A stretch of 64,000 nucleotides of DNA from Symbiodinium natans (GCA_905221605.1 CAJNDS010001613.1:650185-714184), one strand, 5' to 3'. Positions 41,640 to 53,375 are shown, numbered from the stretch's first letter. Program-made: numbers and translations. Notes: a model not told the origin generated them from the sequence alone.

Positions 41640-41935
41640 ACGTATCCGGAGCTGCGGGCTGGCGGGCCAGGGCGTTGTTGGTTAGTCGTCGTCTTGGGCA
41701 TGGAAGTCGGAGGACGATTCAGCCCCAACGTACTCGCCAAAATCCGCCGCCTGGCGAGGGCACGCGGACGAGCGCGAGCGCCGTGGAATGCTGCAGCGGC
41801 ATGCCCGCTCACCCGGCGGTGGCAATGCCTCGCGCACGCGCAAGCGCTGCTAGAGCTGCCGGTGCAGCCGTGTGACGAGGGGGGGGAGTTGCTCGCTGAG
41901 CGCGCATGGCAGCCTGACTGAGAGCCCCGGCGTTT
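41640..41935 (+). mobile_element. LINE 3' fragment (post-endonuclease region)
   Basis: Reads YPELRAGGPGRC, VVVLGMEVGGRFSPN and VLAKIRRLARARG, parallel to YPELCGPGPQRLLVLGNEVG of the LINE at 27370-27440. It is 5'-truncated, with no poly(A) seen. Confidence 0.65.
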
Positions 41936-42059
41936 TGAAATGAATCCGTAAGCCCGACTTCAAGGACTGAGCCACAGAGCGTGCTAAGGCCCTTAGACCT
42001 GACACGCCGAGAGGCCAAAGGCACATTGGCGATGGGCACGAGAAACTTGGGCGAGATCC

Positions 42060-42750
42060 TACTTTTGAGGGTGGCGATGGTTGGACACTTCCGCTGCGCC
42101 CACTGAGGGCAGCAAGTCCTGTATCCAGCAAACTGAGGGTTCCGCTATCAAACGTTGGAGTAGCAAGAGCAAAAAAAGTAGCAAGAACATCGAGCGATAT
42201 GTTCAGGAAGCCGAGTTGGGGACATTTGCGGTCGCTGACACAGTGGCGTCCGCGGCAGCCTCGGCTTCTGCGCGCAGGCCCAGGCGGACATTCGGGCGGC
42301 CGTTCCGTCTCCCACAGCGCTCGCATGTCCACCGCCAAGGCCACCGTACCCTTCCAAAAGCGCGGCTTGTGCGGCTGCCGGCACGTTACCGTCTGAGTCG
42401 GCACTTAGGACCAGCGCCGCGGCCAAAGGGGGGCGCGGCCGGCAAGGACATGAGGGCAGCAATGAGTGCTGTGTCGCGGCCGGAGACCGGTCCGCCGGCT
42501 TCCGATGCATCGAGGTCGGCTATGGCGTGCACTAGTCGTGCCAAGGCGCGCGGCTCGGCCGGCGGCGTGTGTTTGCAAAAGTGTGGGCGCTCGAGCGTTT
42601 GTTTGCGTGAGCTTGCCATTTTGTGCGACTTTTGCGAAGTTCACGTGTCATGAAGTGCAAAAGACGCCGCAGCGTCGGGTTTCACGGGAGGGAGGCACCA
42701 CCTCCTGCAACCGAAGGGTGGCAAGAATGCCCTTGCGAACGCATTTCCAC
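42060..42750. other. GC-rich sequence, no gene recognised
   Basis: Overlapping Arg/Ala/Pro-rich ORFs in all frames reflect base composition. It may be further degraded LINE sequence. Confidence 0.4.
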
Positions 42751-42754
42751 GACA

Positions 42755-43085
42755 GGCTGGCACGCAAGCAGGAGCCTGGCTCACCGCCATACCAGCGCAC
42801 CGGTCTGCTGGCCCGCAGGGCGAGAATCCTTGAACGGGCATCAGCCTCCTTGCGGGTCGCCGGGCGGCGCAAACGCGTCGCGTAGCCAGAGTTGACAGCT
42901 GCGGCCCGCAACAGCTCCTTGTCCTGGGATCCGAAGTTGGGGGACGGTGCAATGCTGGAGCGCAGCTGCTCCGGGACCTCGTGCGCGTCCGCGCCCAGCA
43001 CTCCACCAGCGGTGTGCGCTGCAGCCTCCCGTACCTCACCCATATCTTCGACCTCGCTGAAGCCGCGGGGCCGAGCCGGCCGCGC
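42755..43085 (+). mobile_element. Second LINE 3' fragment with internal deletion
   Basis: Reads TGLLARRARILERASASLR (compare TGLLARRAKIVERAWVRVA at 27060). After a frame change and loss of the endonuclease core it reads CGPQQLLVLGSEVGGRC, QLLRDLVRVRA. It is in the same orientation as the fragment at 41640. Confidence 0.65.
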
Positions 43086-44165
43086 AGCGTGTAGCCCCCG
43101 GCCGTGCGGACTAGGACCTGCAGACGCATGCCTCCGGACGCCCGAATCTGCGGGCGGAAAAAGGGGAAAACATAAGCTCCCCCCGCCTTGAACCAGCATG
43201 GTTGGCATGTGTTTTGGGAACTGAGCATTACTGCACTCACATTAACTGAAGATCAACATTCGCAACAATCGCAATATCAGCCCGTTTTAGCAACTCACCA
43301 ATCTTGCTCATGTTCGTCATCGCTCTTGATGAATGGCTTGTTGTAGGTTGTGTCTTGTGACATAGCAATAGTGCGGATTGAGGCTGCGAAGGGTTCAGAA
43401 CTTGCCCATTGTACAAGTCATGGTTTAATATGTGAACAGCTCCTAGAAATGGAGTCGGCGGATCTATGGCATCGAGATCGCAGGCATTTTTGCATGCCCC
43501 GCCGTTAGTTCAACATCGCTTACTTGCTTACTTGCGCGAGGCAAAGCTGAAGAATTGGTGGTTGTGGGCTTTGCCTGAAGCATAGCTGCACCATCGCGTG
43601 CCTTCGTTTTGAGCGAACTGTAAAGTGTTGTTGGTTGTCAAGGTCCTGCAGCACCGTGCTCCGAGCAGAACATGCATTGCAGGAATTATGTAGGTTGCAT
43701 GCACATGGCATTTGTGCTTGCACCCAGACGCCAGTCAGGACACACTGACGCTGCCGTTGCAAGAGTGCTCTTGTGCATTTTGCGCATGTCAGCAACACTA
43801 AGGGAATTAAGTCCATGACAATTCTAATGAAAGCTCCAGTGGCCAAAGCACAGCACTGTCACAGCAATCCAACGAAAAAACATCCAATACGCAAGTGTCC
43901 AGGTATATCTCCTTGTACGAGCGTCCCACGCAGAGTGGCCACGGCCATCTTCCGCGCACCATGCATGATTATGTTCGCTTTCTTGTTGATGTGCATATGT
44001 GATGCAACCTTTGATGCCTTTTGCCGCTTGTAAACGACGCTTGCATGTCCAGTAGCCGCGAAGTTGCCGTGTAGAAGAGCATTCCTGAACCCTAAGGGGG
44101 GGCAGTCTTCGGGCAGTCAGGTTCACTTGACGTGATGCATGTGCAAGCATCAGCAGGTTGCATGT
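43086..44165. other. Intergenic, or 5' part of the protease gene
   Basis: About 1.1 kb with no confident exon. It may contain the signal peptide and propeptide exons of the aspartic protease that follows. Confidence 0.5.
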
Positions 44166-44169
44166 CAGC

Positions 44170-44550
44170 GAGTACTATGGTTCCGTTTCCATGGGTAGCC
44201 CGCCGCAGGAGGGATGACATAGCATCGTAAGCATCATCAGTGTGCTATCTGTACCGTGTTTGCTGCATGTAAGTGCAGGACTTTGACGTGGTGTTCGACA
44301 CCGGTTCTGGAAACATAGCGTTTTGCCCAGTCACACTGACGAGTGACGCGCCATTTGTGTTCAGCTTGGCTGTTGCATGCTGTTCTTGCAAGCAAGGTTC
44401 TGCCAACTTTGAAATGTGTAGACGAGGCCATCCTGTGAAGGAGTCAGCCGGTGCTTTCGAGCGCCGCTTTGTTCCTTTCGGCAGGCATGTGAAGACCACC
44501 ATCGCTTTTCAAGCGGCGCATCTCGCAGCGCCCCTGAAACCTTCGCAGCT
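44170..44550 (+). CDS. Pepsin-type aspartic protease, 5' exons
   Basis: Exons about 44170-44208 (EYYGSVSMGSPPQ), 44279 to about 44325 (DFDVVFDTGSGN, first catalytic Asp in DTGS) and 44485 to about 44545 (ACEDHHRFSSGAS). The first two join in frame to the A1-family signature YxGxxxxGxPPQxFxVxxDTGS; the third fits the next segment (C..AC..H.RF). Acceptors are GTGCAG|G and GGCAG|G. The next protease exon I can recognise is 4.3 kb downstream at 48809, beyond a complete unrelated gene. The product would be a secreted or endomembrane protease. Its signal peptide was not located. Confidence 0.82.
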
Positions 44551-44811
44551 CTCAACGTCTGCATGTGCATTGTGCATGTATTGCATGTGCTGGTTGGCAC
44601 GGACATGCGACAAACATGGACGCTGCGTTCTCTGGGCCATAGTTCCGAAGTTCCCTCGACAAGAGTGAGGTAAGTTAAACAAATGCACCTCTTTCATTGT
44701 CTAGCCATTCTCAACCGTGCCGTTTTTGCATGCGTGGCTGCACGTTATCCATGCGGCGCGGGTTGGTACCTGGTAAAGTAGTGGTACATAGCAGCTTGTT
44801 CCGTGCGCGCC

Positions 44812-47800
44812 ATGCACCTTGCTCGACAAGATGCTTTGGCACCCTATTCCGGAGGAAGGTCCCGACCCAGAACCCGGGGCTACGTGACCGTCCGCGAACC
44901 TGCCAAAGGCTTTTTCATTGCAGGTTCCAACATCGATGACATGAATGGAATTTATGCAGCCATACGGCCCGACAACATCAAAATCCGACGCAAGGTGCAA
45001 GTGGCATATCGTAATGACAGCAGTGGCTGGACCATGGCACTTGTGAAGGCACCGCCGCAGACGGCAAACCAGAGACGCCGCCGACACTTGGACAAATCTC
45101 GCCTCCCTGCTGGGGTCCTTCCGGATTCGTCTGATGAGTCAGACGATATGGGCAATGACAGGTTCGAGTGGGTGTTCATAGATCCGTTGAGTCGTGAACG
45201 ATTTGCCCACAAAGGTGACACCATCATTCCAGGAGCAGGGCTCCGATGGTGGCACCTCCATCGAGAAGCCAGCAGCTACAGCAGCTACAGCATCTCCAAA
45301 AAGGATCATTTGCCTCAACTCTACTGGCACGAATGCTTGGAAGATAACGATGATTTCGAGACGGCTGATGAACAGGAGGAATCAATGAAGTGTCGCCCAT
45401 CTCCGAAAACACACGTCAGCAGCCAGGCCGCCTCAACGGAATGCAGGGCGATTGTGGAACCGGTGAAGGATGATGAGGATGAGCTCCCTTGGCAAGTGAT
45501 CGCAATACTTGACACCAGTGTCATCCGCGACCTGCGCTACAGCTACCGTCGCTACGAAAGGACCGTGGCTGCAGCCAGGGCAGGCACGAATCTCCCGAAG
45601 CCAGGTCCCCACACGCTAGAGTACTGCTGCCAACAGTCACGGTGCTGGGTCTACAAGGTCCTTGCCCCAGGAGGCCAGTCGAATCATAAAAAACAAAGTC
45701 TTTTTGTAGTTTGCCGCATAGATGAAGCTAGGTAAGTACGTGGGTTGCACTCGGGTTGCCCAAAAAACTGGTGCATGGCAGAGTTGCAGGTGTCATCGTG
45801 CGCACGCAGCCCAAGGCTTCGGCCAGATCATGTGGGCAACGAGACTGTGGTCAGTATGTGTGCGGTACGGAAGTCGAAGGTTTGTGGCTCCACCTTGCAC
45901 CGTCGCGTCGCTTGACAGACAATGCGGACACTGACTCGGAAGAGCAGGTTGATCAATGGGTTTGCTTGAAGGATAAGGGCGGAAAAGTTCTTCTGGAGGC
46001 AGTTCACGCCTCTAATGTGGGCAGCTTGGCCAGCTCCAGAGCTCCTGTGGAGAACGATCCGCAGGCAGAAAAATTTGACCGACCTTTCGAACCTCGTTTG
46101 CAGGCACCCGGCCACCAAGCCCCAAGCGCGGTGAGCGAGGAGGGTGATGAATGTGAGACGCTGGATATGAAGACGTTTGAGGAAAAGGACGAGCATTGCT
46201 CAGAAAGTGTTGAAGAGCCTGTCGAGCTGTTTGTTGGCTGCGCCTGCGTCTTGCAGGCCCTCGCAGAATCCAGCAAGAATGGCCAGGCTTGCGTCGTCTG
46301 TAAGTTACCTCGGGACGATGGCCGCTGCGTGGTACAAATGTCTGGGACCCAAAGCAAGTTGTCTGTGAAACCAGCAAATTTGCGTCCTTTGAAGCGACCA
46401 AATGAATCAGAGCAGAGCTATTGCGCCAGAACCCTCGGATTGACTCTGAACACTTTGGGGCTCGGCGGGGGCTCAGATGTCGCAGCCTGTCTGCAGAGCG
46501 TGGGTCCTGCGGAGATCTTAGCGGCGGCCTTGCGAGCTGCTCAAAGAGACTTGTCGGATGCGCCAGACGTCCTCATTGAGTCCCAAGAAGCCTACGACAA
46601 GTTGAAGTCGAACCTCGCCTCCGGTGACGGCCATGACGGCCTCACTCCGTCACAGCCCTTTCCTCCCCATACACTTGTCGAGAACGGGTTGCTTGGCACA
46701 AGGGCCGCGCACGCAGCGGCAAATGCTGCAAGTCAGCAGTCGATCAAGACATTGGAGGCAGGGATCGCGGCTTTGCGGCAGGTGCTAAGTGATGAGCATC
46801 GTCGCTTGGCACGGGAAGCAGGACTTGCATGGCCTCTACCCGCAGCTGGCAAATTCCCCTCTGAAGGGTCGGATGCTTTGCGCTTGCGACTTACTTTGGT
46901 CAGGGCATTGCTTAGAAGTCGCCAGGAAGAGCAAGCTGCCCAGGAGGCTGAGGCGTGCGTCCGTCGTCATCCACATGGTGCAGCTGGCCTGCTTTGGGCA
47001 GGACGATGTTTGCTTCGCATCGGCCGGCGTGAGCAGGGAAAGAAGTACCTGTCGATGGCGGAGCATGCAGGGCGATCCTCTGGGGCAGATGGTGCTTGGG
47101 GGGTCCAGGGTGCAACCATGCGGCTGCAGGCGCTTGCAAAGGTCGAGCGTTGCAAGCTGGCAGCAGAAGATGCATACGCTTATGGAGACTTTCAGACGGC
47201 TGCGGCGCGGTACGGGGAAGCTCTAGTGCATAGCCCTACTGATGACAAGTGGGGCCGAGCCATGCTGCATGCAGCCAGGGCTGCTTGCCATCGTCGTGCA
47301 CGAGATTTTCGCCAGGCAGTCGATGACTGCGACGCAGCGCTGGCACTCTTCCCCAACTATGCTCGGGCACTTTTTCGACGTGCGGCCTGCTTGATCGAGG
47401 CAGGTCGGCCATCCGAGGCCATCAAGTCTCTGGAAGGCCTCCTCAAAATTGATAGGTCCTGGCCCAACTTAAGCGATTGGTTGGTTCGAGCACATGCTCT
47501 TGCCAAGCGCCTGGAGAGCAGCACTTTCAAGGCATCCTGGAAGAAAAGTCGACGCTCTACGGAGGACGCAGGCGCACCCGAGGTGGGCTCCTTAGGTTCC
47601 GATCTTTATGCTGTGCTAGGCGTGTCTGCTGATGCCACAGACCAGCAACTGAAGCGTGCCTACCGCCTCATGAGCTTGAAGTACCATCCGGACAAGCAGG
47701 GCGGTTCCACTCGTGATTTCCAAAGGATTGCCACGGCTTACGAGACCTTGTCAGATCCAGCTAAGCGCCATGCCTACAATGAGGGGGCAGATTTGAAGAA

Positions 47801-47921
47801 GAAGGATGATGATGACAGCGACGAGTCCGAACGTGACGAGAAATCCCTGCGTGAGGAGGTTGAGCGGACTCTCGGAAGCAGCAATGCTTCTTGCCGCAGC
47901 ATGTTGCAGCTGGAGGTTTGA
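44812..47921 (+). CDS. TPR and J-domain protein (DnaJ co-chaperone), nested in the protease gene
   Basis: Two exons, 44812-45731 and 45782-47921 (stop TGA), separated by a 50-base intron (GTAAGT...GGCAG) that restores the frame as EAR|VAG. The N-terminal part has repeated dinoflagellate-type beta modules (IAGSNIDDMNGIYAAI with WTMALV; CGQYVCGTEVEGLWLHL with WVCLKDKGGKVLLE). The middle is a helical/TPR array (EDAYAYGDFQTAAARYGEAL, AVDDCDAALALFPNYARAL). At the end is a J domain, DLYAVLGVSADATDQQLKRA with the HPD tripeptide in LKYHPDKQGG, followed by an acidic tail. This is the plan of DNAJC7/DNAJC3-like Hsp70 co-chaperones. It lies wholly in the protease intron, same strand. ATG 44812 is the first in frame. 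Confidence 0.9.
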
Positions 47922-48808
47922 GTTTGAGTTTGAGTTTGTGTTCTAGTTCTACGTGCATGCTTGCTTAGAGGACCGCTAGGATAGAATTGGGTACCGCGCT
48001 AGCAAAAACTGATCCAACCAAATGCATGTGCAATTCTGTGCGTGCCATCAGGAAGTACTTTCCGGAGCGGTTCAAGCGAGGGGCTCAGAAGGGTTTGCAG
48101 AGCAAAGCGCTGAACATTTGTTCTTCAGAACATCTGTCAGAAAACAGCCCCAAGTGCTTTCTTGCTTTTATCCCTTTGAAATGTTGTAGAGGTATTGGCC
48201 CTTTGGCGACCCCTTCATCGAGAAGCGCAAGTTGCTCGCTCAGCGGAGGCAGGCAGAGCAGAAGCTCCTCGGATGCTGCAGAATTTTTTTTAATGGAAAA
48301 ATGGCAGATCACATGGCAGTAAGTGTGTGTAAAAGTGCTTGCACGTCTTCTTTGCCTATTGGAATTCATCTGCCCAATCCAAGGTCCAGACCAACACCAG
48401 ACCGAGACGATGATGCATAGCGGCATAGCCTGCGTAGCGGCTTGGTGTTCCCTGCATGTCCGTGGTGCCAGCATATGCCAGCACGTTCCGCATGTTTCAG
48501 CCTTAGGACAGGCCTCTGGTTCTGTTTCGTCTCTACCTCTCTCTTTCTCTCCTTCTCGTAGCACTCGTGGTGTGGATGCAGTTGCTCGCAGCTCATTTGC
48601 TCAGTTCTTCCTGCATGGTGGCTGATGTTTTGATGTACTTGTGTTTGTTTTAGTGCTTGCGAAGCAAGTGCGTCCCGCGAAGCAGTTGGCCAGACAACTT
48701 GTGGCGAGTCGGACACGGAACAACGCAATTTCCGGGACCACTCGACCACGTCAGCAAAGACAGCAAGAAACAGAGATTTGTTGTTTTCGTACGCAGAATT
48801 ACGCAGAT
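47922..48808. other. Between the DnaJ stop and the next protease exon
   Basis: An open stretch YWPFGDPFIEKRKLLAQRR at about 48193-48260 looks like coding sequence but I do not recognise it. It could be an exon of the protease, of the DnaJ transcript or of a further gene. Confidence 0.4.
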
Positions 48809-50070
48809 GATCGCAGATGTCTCTCAAAGCGGAGCTTCGACCTTGCGAGGCACATCCGTCCAATTGGCACTGGAAGATGGCACGCCCCTGCGTCGTGGGA
48901 ACGCCTGAAACTTGGAACCGTCCATGGCTCTTGGCACATTCGTCGCATTCGCAACTGGCCTTTAGGCCTGGCAGCGTGTTGAGTCAGGAACGAGATACCA
49001 CAACGATAACATATGGCCGCTGGCTCAAGGGTGCTGTTGAGATCCGAGACAGGCAAGCCGCCAAGCTGCTGATTGTAGGCACCGGAAAGTTGACTGGCGA
49101 GTACATCCGCGACATGCTTTGCCTGCGCAAAGGCATGAATGTTGAGTTTGGCGTGATGCTGACAGCACGGCTTCCAATTTTTCGGGCGCCTTTAAGAATG
49201 TCACAATGTCAGGCAAGGGAATGGTTGTCGCTCAGAACTCCGTTTGTGCCGACCTTGGTAAGATGTCCCTCGGCACCCTCGGTATTTTTGTTTTTGAATC
49301 GAGGCCTAAAAGTAGACTTCCTGGGTGTGACACAGGACTGGTTGCATCTTGAGGAGAAAAGCATGAGGCTGGTGCAAAGATCGTTTTGCCAGAGCCGGTG
49401 CGAGGAGTCTCGGTTTCCATTCACAGAGCTTCCGTTCGATGGAATCTTTGGCCTGGGATTGGGTGGACTATCCGTGCCACACCCATTCTTCTCGCCAGAG
49501 TTGATACATTTGTGCAGAAACTGCTTTGGTCCAGGCCGGACCTTCCTTTAACTTTGTCAACAGCTTGGTGGCGCGCTGCAGCAGAGCCAGCGCTGATCCG
49601 CACCTTGTTTGGGCCCTTTCAGCCTGCAGGCTGCCAATCAGACGGTCTGGAATCCGACATTCGCCTTCTTCCTCCGGGACCTTGACGCAGGCAGCCCAAG
49701 ACTCCTAAGACAGGTGAATTTTGAAGGGCACTGCTTCATGCCTGCAAGTAATTGTCCCTCTTGACTGGCGCAACAAGGCCGAGGAAGACAGCGAGATCAC
49801 ATTCGGAGGGTACTGCTGGCATAGGTTGCGTAGGCTTGCGTTGCCTTGGCCCCATTCAATGAGGAGTGAAGTGGCATGCGTGGCTTCACAGGTATCGCCA
49901 GGACCGTCTACAAGGAGAGGTTACATGGCTTCCGGCCTTTGCCTCAGCTTCAAGTTCTGTGGTGTGTCAGTCAGTGATGGGTTGGCGTTGTGCACCGACA
50001 TCTTGGACGATGCTTGGGCAAAGGTTCCAAAGCAGGAGGCAGATGAAAAGGGCTACTGGCTCGTCCAGAG
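48809..50070 (+). CDS. Pepsin-type aspartic protease, 3' exons
   Basis: Exons about 48809-48898 (STLRGTSVQLALEDGTPLRR), 48988-49015 (ERDTTTITYG), 49079 to about 49132 (TGKLTGEYIRDMLCL), about 49404-49475 (PFTELPFDGIFGLGLGGLSV, the pepsin-family FDGILGLG block), about 49534-49580 (AGPSFNFVNSLV), about 49630-49690 (TVWNPTFAFFLRDLD), 49778 to about 49812 (AEEDSEITFGGY) and about 50035-50068 (DEKGYWLVQ). The order is that of A1 proteases and continues the block at 44170-44550. Donors include GC and GA. The second catalytic DTG/DSG motif was not found, so the end of the gene is unresolved or lost before the microsatellites at 50.5 kb. Confidence 0.82.
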
Positions 50071-50495
50071 CCTACTCAGCCTGCTCGTGCTTTCCTGCCC
50101 TTGCCAATTTGATGGTTCTATGTGATACCAGTACCCCATCCCTTGACAGCGGAGGTGACAATGCGAGACATTTATGAGCGCGTCCCAGCAAAGTGCATTT
50201 GCTTGATTCTTGTTGCAAGCACCTGGCATTCATCACGGTCGCAGTATCCAGGGTTCGATGTCTGGCTATTCCGTCGGTCAACCAGGTCCCGGCACAATAG
50301 TTTTTCAAAATTGCGGCAAAGATGCCCCTGCAACTTATCTGCTGAGGCCAATTCAGTAGGTTAAAGGGCTTTGGTTAAAGGGCTTTGTCTTGTTTAGTTA
50401 GTTGAGCCCTGCTCTGAGTTTCCGGGACCTTCCCTATTGAACTAGCCGGCAGGAATGACGCATAAACTCGAGAGGATCGCTTTAGAACTTGTGAG

Positions 50496-50502
<7 letters not shown>

Positions 50503-50547
<45 letters not shown>

Positions 50548-50650
50548 GTACACACATATCCAAAGGGGCTGTCGCCCCCAGCCGGGCACGCCCCGGGCGG
50601 AGCAGCCACAACAACAACCACAACAACCACAACAACAACAACAACAACAA

Positions 50651-50715
<65 letters not shown>

Positions 50716-50765
50716 TTTCATTTCATTTCATTTCATTTCATTTCATTTCATTTCATTTCATTTCG
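50503..50765. repeat. Compound microsatellite (CA, TA, CAA, CAG, TTTCA)
   Basis: CA run 50503-50530, TA run to 50548, CAA run about 50606-50653, CAG run about 50654-50681, CAA again to about 50714, then ATTTC pentamers to 50765. Confidence 0.97.
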
Positions 50766-51105
50766 GACGCATGTGCGGGTCATGTCCCACACCTTGGCGG
50801 GCATCGAGGGTGAAAATTGAGTGACCTATTCGTTCGGACCTGATCAATCCGATGTCCTACCTTCTACCAGCAATTTGGGTCGCGCTTCTGTACACGTCTC
50901 TGCGAGATTGGTCTTCAACCTCAGCAGGCAGGCTGGCAGGCAGGCCTAGTCTGAAGGCATCGGCCATGCAGGCTGGCACTTGTCCATAAAGAGGCATTGA
51001 GGCTTTTCTTCTGCAGTGCGAGCAATTGTCTGGAGACTGGATCGAGTCCTTTGTTAGGACTATTCGGGCGCTTAGGGATAATGGTTCAGCTTGCTGGAGG
51101 CGACC

Positions 51106-51872
51106 TCACTCGCATACTGGAACCAGGCTGATGGTACGAAATGGGGAAGCCAGAATGGCTGCTTCTCGAGCCCGAAGAAGGGACTGGACCTGTTTGCGAT
51201 GAAAGGAAGCAAGCATCTTGTAGACAATTGCATACGGCTTGTACTCTTCATAGACATCGTCGTACAATGGGTTGATGATTTGGTAGAAGCGAAGAGCCAT
51301 GCTGTTCTGGAAGTCTTGAGAGTGATCCTCCGGGTTGGGAGGTCTAGCGCTGGCTTGGAATGCAGAATTGACCTGCTTAAGCAAGGCTTCCTCAAAGAGC
51401 TCCAGGAGTTCGCCTCTCGAGATCACTGCTTCCGTGATTATGGATCGAACCCAGGCAATTTCGTCTGCATGGATGTCTCGAAGTAGCCACTTCCGATACG
51501 TGACTAGATCCTCTCGGATTTGGTCCTGGTAGTTCGGAAGATGAGGCAACAGAGCTAGGAGATGTTGATCGTAGGGCAGAGCATTGAGGTGATGATCTTG
51601 ATGTTGAAAGCGCCATCCGTTCTTCACTGACGATGCCCCTTCTGAGGTTGAGGAAGACAATTTGAGAAGCTGCTGTACCCGGTATACTGTGGAGGCTCTC
51701 TTGAGCGCCTGCAAGTCGAAGTAGTAAAGGTCCAGTTGCTTGTCATCGTGTAGATGGAGATTGGAGGGGAAGTAGTCCAAGCCTTGTCCCGGAGCGTGCG
51801 ATGGCTGTGACTGCTCAATGCCCGAGAGGAGGCGTGGCGTTGACGATCGCATCAGAAGGTGAAGATGTGACA
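51106..51872 (-). pseudogene. Orphan-family gene copy 1, C-terminal part, cut by element B
   Basis: Encodes about 255 residues from TLSHLHLLMRSSTPRLLSG to a stop at 51106-51108: SNLHLHDDKQLDLYYFDLQA, LPHLPNYQDQIREDLV, MALRFYQIINPLYDDVYEE. It is strongly similar to the C-terminal part of copy 3 (63009-64000) and, less so, of copy 2 (61411-62649). The N-terminal part of the same copy is at 60682-61205, beyond element B. Taking one target duplication into account, the two parts keep a common frame of 432 codons. The protein is mostly helical, with no recognised domain. Confidence 0.85.
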
Positions 51873-51877
51873 AGGTG

Positions 51878-52010
51878 TGTAGATTTGCCCTGCATTTCGC
51901 CATTACTTTGAGTGCACATATTACCTGCATTGATTGGCTCAAGTTCGCGATAAAAAGGAGCGATACTTAACGGTGTTTCTGTTTGTTCGTGTGCTGACCT
52001 GATAACTTTA
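51878..52010 (+). repeat. Element B 5' LTR
   Basis: 133 bases, TGTAGATTTGCC...GATAACTTTA. It contains CATTGATTGGCTCAAG (about 51932-51947), close to the 3' end of the dinoflagellate spliced leader. GGTTATCAGCCG directly after it is a possible primer-binding site. Confidence 0.95.
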
Positions 52011-52034
52011 GGTTATCAGCCGTAGAGTCTCACG

Positions 52035-53375
52035 ATGGCACTGCCAATCGCAAATGCCCCCGCAGATGAGAATGCGGAAGAGGGCACTGCAGCAACGTTC
52101 AATCTGCAGGTGAACAATCTGTACAGAACCCAACAACAGATGATCATCATCCAGCAGAACGAAGATGCAGAGCGATTGCGCGTTGAGGCAGAGCGAAGGC
52201 ATGCAGAGATCCTGGAGATGGCCAGATCGCAGGCAAGAGTCGAAATGACCGAGTTGGAACAGCACGCAGATGCACAACACCGAGCCCGACTGAACGTCAT
52301 CGGAGATCGCATGGGCTTCGTGTTCCAAGAGCTACAGCAACAACTCCTTGAGACCCAGGCAGCATTACGAGACAGAAGTTTGGAGCTCGACCAAGCTACA
52401 CGAGATGCACAAACACTCAGAATGCAGAACCTTCAGCTCGAGTCGCAAGGCGGCATGATTCTCGAATCGGAAGCACGCCTGCGCGCACACTTCGAACAAA
52501 ACGAGCACTCTCTTGCAAACCTTAGGATTACCTACGAGAGGAACAGAGAGATGCAGCTCGAGTTCTTAGGTGACGAGTTTAGGGAACACATGCAGTATGA
52601 GGAAAACATGTTCACCTATGCCATGTATGAAGAAGAGCAAGCGTGTGATGCCTTGATTCAGGATCTAGCCGAGAGTAATCAAAGGTTGCAGACTGAGCTC
52701 ATCGAGGAAAGGACAGCTTCAGCCGGTGCTAGCCATCAACAAGCGACGACCTCGACCTCAGCTATGCCACCAGGCCTTGGAGTTCCTGAGTCAAGCCTCC
52801 CGCAAGGGGGTGCCGCCGCTGCTTCTCGTTCGCATGTGCATGATGCTAAGCTGCCAGATCCTTTTAAGATTCCGGACAGCCTAAAGGGCATTTTCGAGAA
52901 GAAACCCCAGAAGTTCAACTTAGGGAACGCTACCCCGGCTTCTCAATCCCCGAGTGATATGCAAGAGGCTTTGGCACAGGCTTTGAAGACCATAGCTAGT
53001 AAGGACGATTCTAAGCCCAAGACGAAGGAGGCTGAAACGATCAAGATGCCAGATTTTCCTTCGGCAGAGACCTATAGGTCCTGGAAGACTGCGGTTCGGG
53101 AGGCAATCCGTGCTGCGTCAGATCACCCAGACGAAGCCTTTGCATGGGTACAGGCGGTGTATGAGAAAGGGGCATCCGCTGAAACCCTCAGGGATGCTGG
53201 AAAGTTTCTTACTCTCGACACCAAAATCCTCGCTGCGTTGTCCAGAGTCGCGAAGGGAGAGCTTGCACGCCAGATTCTGAACTACAAGGAGACAGAGGCG
53301 GCCCATGGTAGAGCAGTCCGTGGTCGCCAAGTCCTGCTTATGTTTGAATTATTTTCAAAACAAACGAAGAAGTAG
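52035..53375 (+). CDS. Element B gag-like ORF
   Basis: 446 codons from ATG 52035 to TAG 53373-53375. A long helical, Glu/Gln/Arg-rich N-terminal part (coiled-coil-like: AERRHAEILEMARSQARVEM, QATRDAQTLRMQNLQLESQG) is followed by a gag core KMPDFPSAETYRSWKTAVRE, ILAALSRVAKGELARQILNY and GRAVRGRQVLLMFELFSKQ. The continuation GSLYSVEDLLKV lies in the -1 frame, immediately past this stop. The homologous copia gag would be continuous here. Confidence 0.88.
   Translation: MALPIANAPADENAEEGTAATFNLQVNNLYRTQQQMIIIQQNEDAERLRVEAERRHAEILEMARSQARVEMTELEQHADAQHRARLNVIGDRMGFVFQELQQQLLETQAALRDRSLELDQATRDAQTLRMQNLQLESQGGMILESEARLRAHFEQNEHSLANLRITYERNREMQLEFLGDEFREHMQYEENMFTYAMYEEEQACDALIQDLAESNQRLQTELIEERTASAGASHQQATTSTSAMPPGLGVPESSLPQGGAAAASRSHVHDAKLPDPFKIPDSLKGIFEKKPQKFNLGNATPASQSPSDMQEALAQALKTIASKDDSKPKTKEAETIKMPDFPSAETYRSWKTAVREAIRAASDHPDEAFAWVQAVYEKGASAETLRDAGKFLTLDTKILAALSRVAKGELARQILNYKETEAAHGRAVRGRQVLLMFELFSKQTKK

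Noticed and set aside
50455-50820. Poly-Gln, poly-Thr, poly-Leu and poly-Cys ORFs
   Set aside because: Readings of the CAA/CAG microsatellite.
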